Source: Formosa sediminum (GTDB taxonomy: Bacteria > Bacteroidota > Bacteroidia > Flavobacteriales > Flavobacteriaceae). From it: DNA of 64,000 nt. Position numbers and translations under genes: made by a program. Below are positions 60,663 through 64,000 of this stretch, in pieces. The first letter of the stretch is position 1, and each line of letters begins with the position of its first letter. The stretch spans positions 3,567,001-3,631,000 of the forward strand of contig NZ_CP041637.1 of the NCBI RefSeq assembly GCF_007197735.1. Reading direction: 5' to 3'. The notes under the pieces were generated by a model that worked only from the letters and a program-made list of their open reading frames with translations, had not been told where the DNA came from and did no database searches.

Positions 60663-61304
60663 AATTGTAATATTATAATTACTCATTTTTAAAGTTATTT
60701 TCCCTGTTTTTGTACCATTTTCTTTTAATTGTGCTTTGTCTATTTTAGTATCTTTTCCCATGTAATTTAGTGGTATTCTAATACGTTCCATCTCAAAATT
60801 AACCGTAACACGTTCAGGTAAAATTGCTTTTGCATTTTCATAATTAAAGTCTAAAACATAAGCACCATGTTTTTTTGTAAAGATTTCAGATTCTGCAATT
60901 CTAATATGTTTAGTATCTATCAATACAGTTGCAATAGAAAACTCTGCTCTATTGTCTGTTGGTATAACATTTATAGCCTTATAAGTTGCTCCATTGCGTT
61001 CTACGTCTCCTCTATGAACAGTTATAAACGGATATTCAAACAATTGTTGTAAAGAAAAATCTAAACCACGTTTTGGAATCATGACAAAATCTGATGATAA
61101 AAACTTGGCTTGTTCTCCTTTATTATAAGTCATTTTAGCGTATTTGGTAGGCATATTAATAAAACTTACATCTACATCTAACTGAATATCTACTGTAAAA
61201 TGTTCTACACGATCCATACGCGCTTTTACAGCCAACAAATCTGAATCTACCTCCTGAGCAAAAACACTTAACCCACAAAAAAACAGAAATAAACATCTAA
61301 TCAT
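60657..61304 (-). CDS. LolA-like secreted protein, last gene of ABC operon
   Basis: A 215-residue protein with a signal peptide (M-I-R-C-L-F-L-F-F-C-G-L, cleaved near V-F-A-Q-E). The mature part has alternating strands with V-E-H-F-T-V-D-I-Q-L-D-V and K-M-T-Y-N-K-G-E, giving the half-barrel look of LolA/outer-membrane lipoprotein carriers. The fold is my impression, not a search result. Its start overlaps the permease stop (4 bp, ATGA type), so it is cotranslated with an ABC transporter. It may receive or carry a lipid or lipoprotein extracted by that transporter. Confidence 0.7.
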   Translation of the reverse strand: MIRCLFLFFCGLSVFAQEVDSDLLAVKARMDRVEHFTVDIQLDVDVSFINMPTKYAKMTYNKGEQAKFLSSDFVMIPKRGLDFSLQQLFEYPFITVHRGDVERNGATYKAINVIPTDNRAEFSIATVLIDTKHIRIAESEIFTKKHGAYVLDFNYENAKAILPERVTVNFEMERIRIPLNYMGKDTKIDKAQLKENGTKTGKITLKMSNYNITIL

Positions 61305-62131
61305 CCTATATCTTTTTTATTAAAAACATAAATACCAAGTCCCATAATTAATATACTATACAGTGTTAAAAACAATGTATTTTGAAGAATAATATCCCAT
61401 GAAATAGAATGATAAAAGAAATATTGCCAAGTATCATTTAGCTTAGCATAAAATACACTATTAAACCAATGCTCACCTAAATCAACTTTTAATAAAATAT
61501 TAGAAAGAATAAGAAAAAAAGCAGAAACAATCCATGTCTTAGTGGCTTCTTTAAAAAATACAGCCATAGTTAAACTTGATACTGAAAAGAAAACCATTGA
61601 AAAAGCTCCTGAGATAAATGCATAAACTAAACGGTGGCGTGCATCATCATGTTCAAAAAAATTCAACGCATTTAAATATACAATCAAATCGCCTTTACCA
61701 AATAGACCATAAGACAACACAAATGCAGAGAGAGCTACAAAAAAAACGACTACAATGGTAAAAACTATAGCTACAATATACTTACTTACTATAAATTTTA
61801 TTTTATTAATGGGTTGCAACATCACAGCTTGAACTGTTCTATCTTTATATTCTGAAGTTAAAATTCCTGATACAATAATCATTAAAATTAAAGGTAAATG
61901 AAACCACAACGTATTTAAAATAAGGTAGACTAACAGGTTGCCATTTAATAATGTACCTTGAAAATAAAAGGTTTGTTTTAAATTATCTAATAAGATATTA
62001 ATAATATTTGTGCCTTGAAAATAAGCACTACCTAATACAACAGCCTCTATTATAAAAAGCGCTGCTAAAGCATAATATGTTTTACTTTGTTTAAAAAGCT
62101 TATAAAATTCTATAGAAATTAGTGCTAACAT
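61301..62131 (-). CDS. ABC-2-type transporter permease
   Basis: A 276-residue inner-membrane protein with about six hydrophobic segments in two clusters, as in ABC-2 (NosY/GldF-like) permeases. A short hydrophilic loop (S-E-Y-K-D-R-T-V-Q-A-V-M-L-Q-P) after the second segment is the usual coupling region. It lies 7 bp after the ATPase stop and overlaps the LolA-like gene. Substrate is unknown. Its sequence does not mark it as one of the gliding GldF/GldG proteins by eye. Confidence 0.85.
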   Translation of the reverse strand: MLALISIEFYKLFKQSKTYYALAALFIIEAVVLGSAYFQGTNIINILLDNLKQTFYFQGTLLNGNLLVYLILNTLWFHLPLILMIIVSGILTSEYKDRTVQAVMLQPINKIKFIVSKYIVAIVFTIVVVFFVALSAFVLSYGLFGKGDLIVYLNALNFFEHDDARHRLVYAFISGAFSMVFFSVSSLTMAVFFKEATKTWIVSAFFLILSNILLKVDLGEHWFNSVFYAKLNDTWQYFFYHSISWDIILQNTLFLTLYSILIMGLGIYVFNKKDIG

Positions 62132-62138
62132 CTTGAGA

Positions 62139-62984
62139 TTATTGAAACAGTTTTTCCATATCTAATTCAGGTATACAAGATGTAATGTAAATGTGTTCTT
62201 CAGATAATTCTTGGATAAGTTTGGGCACTTGATTAGTAGTTATGGTAACATATGCTATTTCTCCTTTAAATATAACATTATATTGATTTAGCGATTTAGA
62301 CGATTTAATATTAGGTGCACTAAAACTGAAACTCGTTGTATTTTCAAGAATAATATCTTGTGCTAAACCCGATTTTATAATTTCACCTTGTTTCATCACA
62401 TACATACTGTTACAAATTTTACTAAGTTCTTCAATAATATGAGAAGAAATTAAAATTGCTAGCTGTTCCTTTTCAGCAAGATCAATAATTAATTTACGTA
62501 ATGCAGAAATTCCTAAAGGATCTAACCCGGAAAAAGGTTCATCTAAAACTAAGCATTTTGGATTGTTTAGTAATGCTATAGCTATACCCAAACGCTGTTT
62601 CATACCCATTGAATAATTTCTTACAGGATCTCTTCGATCTGTATTTAAACCAACTTGTTGTAACTTATCACAGAGTTCTGCATAAGAGAGCTTAAGCCCT
62701 TGCATTTTTGAAAATATTTTTAAATTCTGAACCGCATTTAAATATTCATATAACGCTGGTTTTTCAATTATACCTCCTATAGGTTTTATGTGGTTTACAT
62801 CCAGAGATACTAAGCCGGAGTCTGGTTTAACTAAACCTAAAATAATTTTAAACAAGGTTGTTTTTCCTGCACCATTCGCACCTAACACTCCACAAATATC
62901 TCCGGCATTACACTGAATATTTACTGCGCTTAACACCTGTAAGCCTCCATACGTTTTAGACACATTTGTAGCAGATATAATCAT
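62139..62984 (-). CDS. ABC transporter ATP-binding protein
   Basis: A 281-residue ATPase of the ABC-2 exporter class. It has Walker A G-A-N-G-A-G-K-T, signature Y-S-M-G-M-K-Q-R-L, Walker B C-L-V-L-D-E-P-F-S-G-L-D-P and switch histidine I-S-S-H-I-I-E-E-L. The C-terminal 70 residues are extra and resemble the regulatory tail of GldA-like ATPases. The start overlaps the upstream gene by 4 bp. It energises the adjacent permease. Confidence 0.92.
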   Translation of the reverse strand: MIISATNVSKTYGGLQVLSAVNIQCNAGDICGVLGANGAGKTTLFKIILGLVKPDSGLVSLDVNHIKPIGGIIEKPALYEYLNAVQNLKIFSKMQGLKLSYAELCDKLQQVGLNTDRRDPVRNYSMGMKQRLGIAIALLNNPKCLVLDEPFSGLDPLGISALRKLIIDLAEKEQLAILISSHIIEELSKICNSMYVMKQGEIIKSGLAQDIILENTTSFSFSAPNIKSSKSLNQYNVIFKGEIAYVTITTNQVPKLIQELSEEHIYITSCIPELDMEKLFQ

Positions 62985-63523
62985 GAATTTAATTTAAATT
63001 GAAGTGCTTTATAATTAAACTTAGAGACATAATTACCTTCTAAAAATGTGCGAGACCAAAATGCTTTTTTAAACAAAAAATAAGGATCTTTTATCATAAA
63101 ATAAGGCACATAGTGAAACCATTTTACACCACATTGTTTATAGTATGCCATAACTTTGTCTTCTATACCCAATTCCCTGGCAGCAACAATTGCAGCTTCT
63201 CGCTGACATTTAGAGGTGATGTAATTAGCAGCAATACGTTTACGAAAACCATACTCGAAAAACTGATCTTTAGCACGTTTGTAGTTTTGATATCGTGACC
63301 AACCATCCATTAACACTAAAAAAATGTGTACAAAAGAAAACATGAAGCACCATAACCAAAACGCTTGCACCCACAAGTTAGATTGTAAAAAAGCCGATTT
63401 TAATTGCAGCCAATATACCCAAGATTCTAAAATAAATAGGGACAAGGCATAGTACAATAATCTCCCAACTCGTAAATACGATATAAGTGTATTTGGCTGT
63501 TTGGGTAAACTATGTACTTCCAT
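62981..63523 (-). CDS. Conserved hypothetical membrane protein, first gene of ABC operon
   Basis: A 180-residue protein with hydrophobic segments at about 20-40 and 52-72, then a basic cytoplasmic-looking domain rich in aromatic residues (Y-Q-N-Y-K-R-A-K-D-Q-F-F-E, A-F-W-S-R-T-F). I do not recognise the family. Its stop overlaps the ATPase start by four bases (ATGA), so it is translated together with the transporter and could be a subunit or regulator of it. Confidence 0.75.
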   Translation of the reverse strand: MEVHSLPKQPNTLISYLRVGRLLYYALSLFILESWVYWLQLKSAFLQSNLWVQAFWLWCFMFSFVHIFLVLMDGWSRYQNYKRAKDQFFEYGFRKRIAANYITSKCQREAAIVAARELGIEDKVMAYYKQCGVKWFHYVPYFMIKDPYFLFKKAFWSRTFLEGNYVSKFNYKALQFKLNS

Positions 63524-63580
63524 TTTACCAAATTAATTAAATCTTTATACAGAGTCAAACTTTTTTAGTTGCAATTAAAT

Positions 63581-63608
63581 AAAAAAGCCTGTAAATAATT
63601 ACAGGCTT
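63581..63608 (-). terminator. Terminator of ndk
   Basis: AAGCCTGTAA (63585-63594) pairs perfectly with TTACAGGCTT (63599-63608), followed on the minus strand by a T-run. Confidence 0.8.
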
Positions 63609-63632
63609 AAGTTATATGGTAAAAAATAAGAT

Positions 63633-64000
63633 TTAAAACATCTCTCTTCCTGCAAAATGGAATGCACCTTCTATAGCTGCATTTTCATCGCTATCACTAC
63701 CATGTACAGCATTTTCTCCTATAGAAGCAGCATACAATTTACGTATAGTTCCTTCTGCAGCTTCTGCAGGGTTAGTTGCACCAATAAGTGTTCTAAAATC
63801 TTCAACTGCATTTTCTTTTTCTAAAATTGCTGCAACGATTGGACCACGAGTCATAAATTCAACTAAATCGTTAAAAAAAGGTCTTTCTTTATGTATTGCA
63901 TAAAATGCTTGAGCATCAGCAGTGGTCATCTGCGTTAATTTTAAAGCAACGATTCTAAATCCTGAAGCGTTTATTTTTTCTAAAATTGCGCCAATGTGTC
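63633..64000 (-). CDS. ndk: Nucleoside-diphosphate kinase (5' end outside window)
   Basis: The minus-strand frame continues upstream of the internal ATG at 63929 to the window edge, reading [14 protein letters not shown], which is the normal Ndk N-terminal region. The true start is beyond 64000. The catalytic histidine is in N-A-V-H-G-S-D-S. The enzyme transfers the gamma phosphate between nucleoside triphosphates and diphosphates. The sequence also has the typical [15 protein letters not shown] stretch, and the terminator follows. Confidence 0.95.
   Translation of the reverse strand, partial: HIGAILEKINASGFRIVALKLTQMTTADAQAFYAIHKERPFFNDLVEFMTRGPIVAAILEKENAVEDFRTLIGATNPAEAAEGTIRKLYAASIGENAVHGSDSDENAAIEGAFHFAGREMF

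Overview
The window is AT-rich chromosomal DNA from a member of Bacteroidota, almost certainly family Flavobacteriaceae. The signs are a long (314-residue) NusB, a PorV/PorQ-type protein, a PUR/DUF3276 protein, a cyclophilin-FKBP fusion, DUF4252 and DUF1573 proteins, an HsdR_N orphan beside holA, several TAnnTTTG (-7) promoters and A-rich translation starts with little Shine-Dalgarno sequence. Most of it is ordinary core genome. I see no tRNA, rRNA, CRISPR array, insertion sequence or prophage.

Layout. 0-8.2 kb: the 3' part of an FMN-binding glutamate-synthase-family gene, an uncharacterised membrane protein, a patatin + M1 aminopeptidase pair, recG and a TlpA-type lipoprotein. 8.2-15 kb: pheT, two near-identical cold-shock genes, DUF2007, an ABC-F ATPase whose second Walker A is degenerate, and a thioredoxin-fold lipoprotein without its catalytic cysteines. 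15-21.8 kb: a one-directional nitrate/nitrite uptake block (Crp/Fnr regulator, substrate-binding lipoprotein, permease, two ATPases, outer-membrane porin). 22-27 kb: transaldolase, SDR, SRP RNA, glutaminyl cyclase, thioesterase and a beta-helix lipoprotein. 27-31 kb: a decayed Dph6-type pseudogene, an S41 peptidase and a four-gene ECF sigma / DUF4252 operon. 31-41 kb: yajC-DUF1573-nusB, leucine dehydrogenase family, ABC exporter, PUR protein, acyltransferase, csaA, small enzymes and a DcaP-like porin with a frameshifted signal-peptide end. 41-50 kb: dual PPIase, pta-ackA, recQ, sugar-phosphate isomerase-tatC-CMD and lptB. 50.8-58.7 kb: LysR/methyltransferase pair, phosphatidylserine synthase, PorV/PorQ protein, lnt, holA, HsdR_N orphan and a glycosyltransferase. 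58.8-64 kb: OmpA lipoprotein, DUF202, a tightly coupled ABC transporter operon ending in a LolA-like secreted protein, and the 3' part of ndk.

How genes work together. The best-supported regulatory unit is the nitrate block. The Crp/Fnr protein has cysteines at 20, 23, 28 and 122, nearly the E. coli FNR [4Fe-4S] pattern. A 16-bp inverted repeat, TAAGTA-N4-TACTTA, precedes both its own gene and the transporter operon. The repeat has FNR-box geometry and keeps the central G of each half-site, but the surrounding bases differ. This may be an oxygen- or NO-responsive nitrate-uptake switch with altered DNA specificity. Other candidates for little-described systems are the ECF/DUF4252 operon and the four-gene ABC/LolA-like operon. 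Two decayed or damaged loci (Dph6-like pseudogene, DcaP-like porin 5' end) are read directly from the sequence.

Limits: all family assignments come from reading the translations by eye. No database search, alignment or structure prediction was run.
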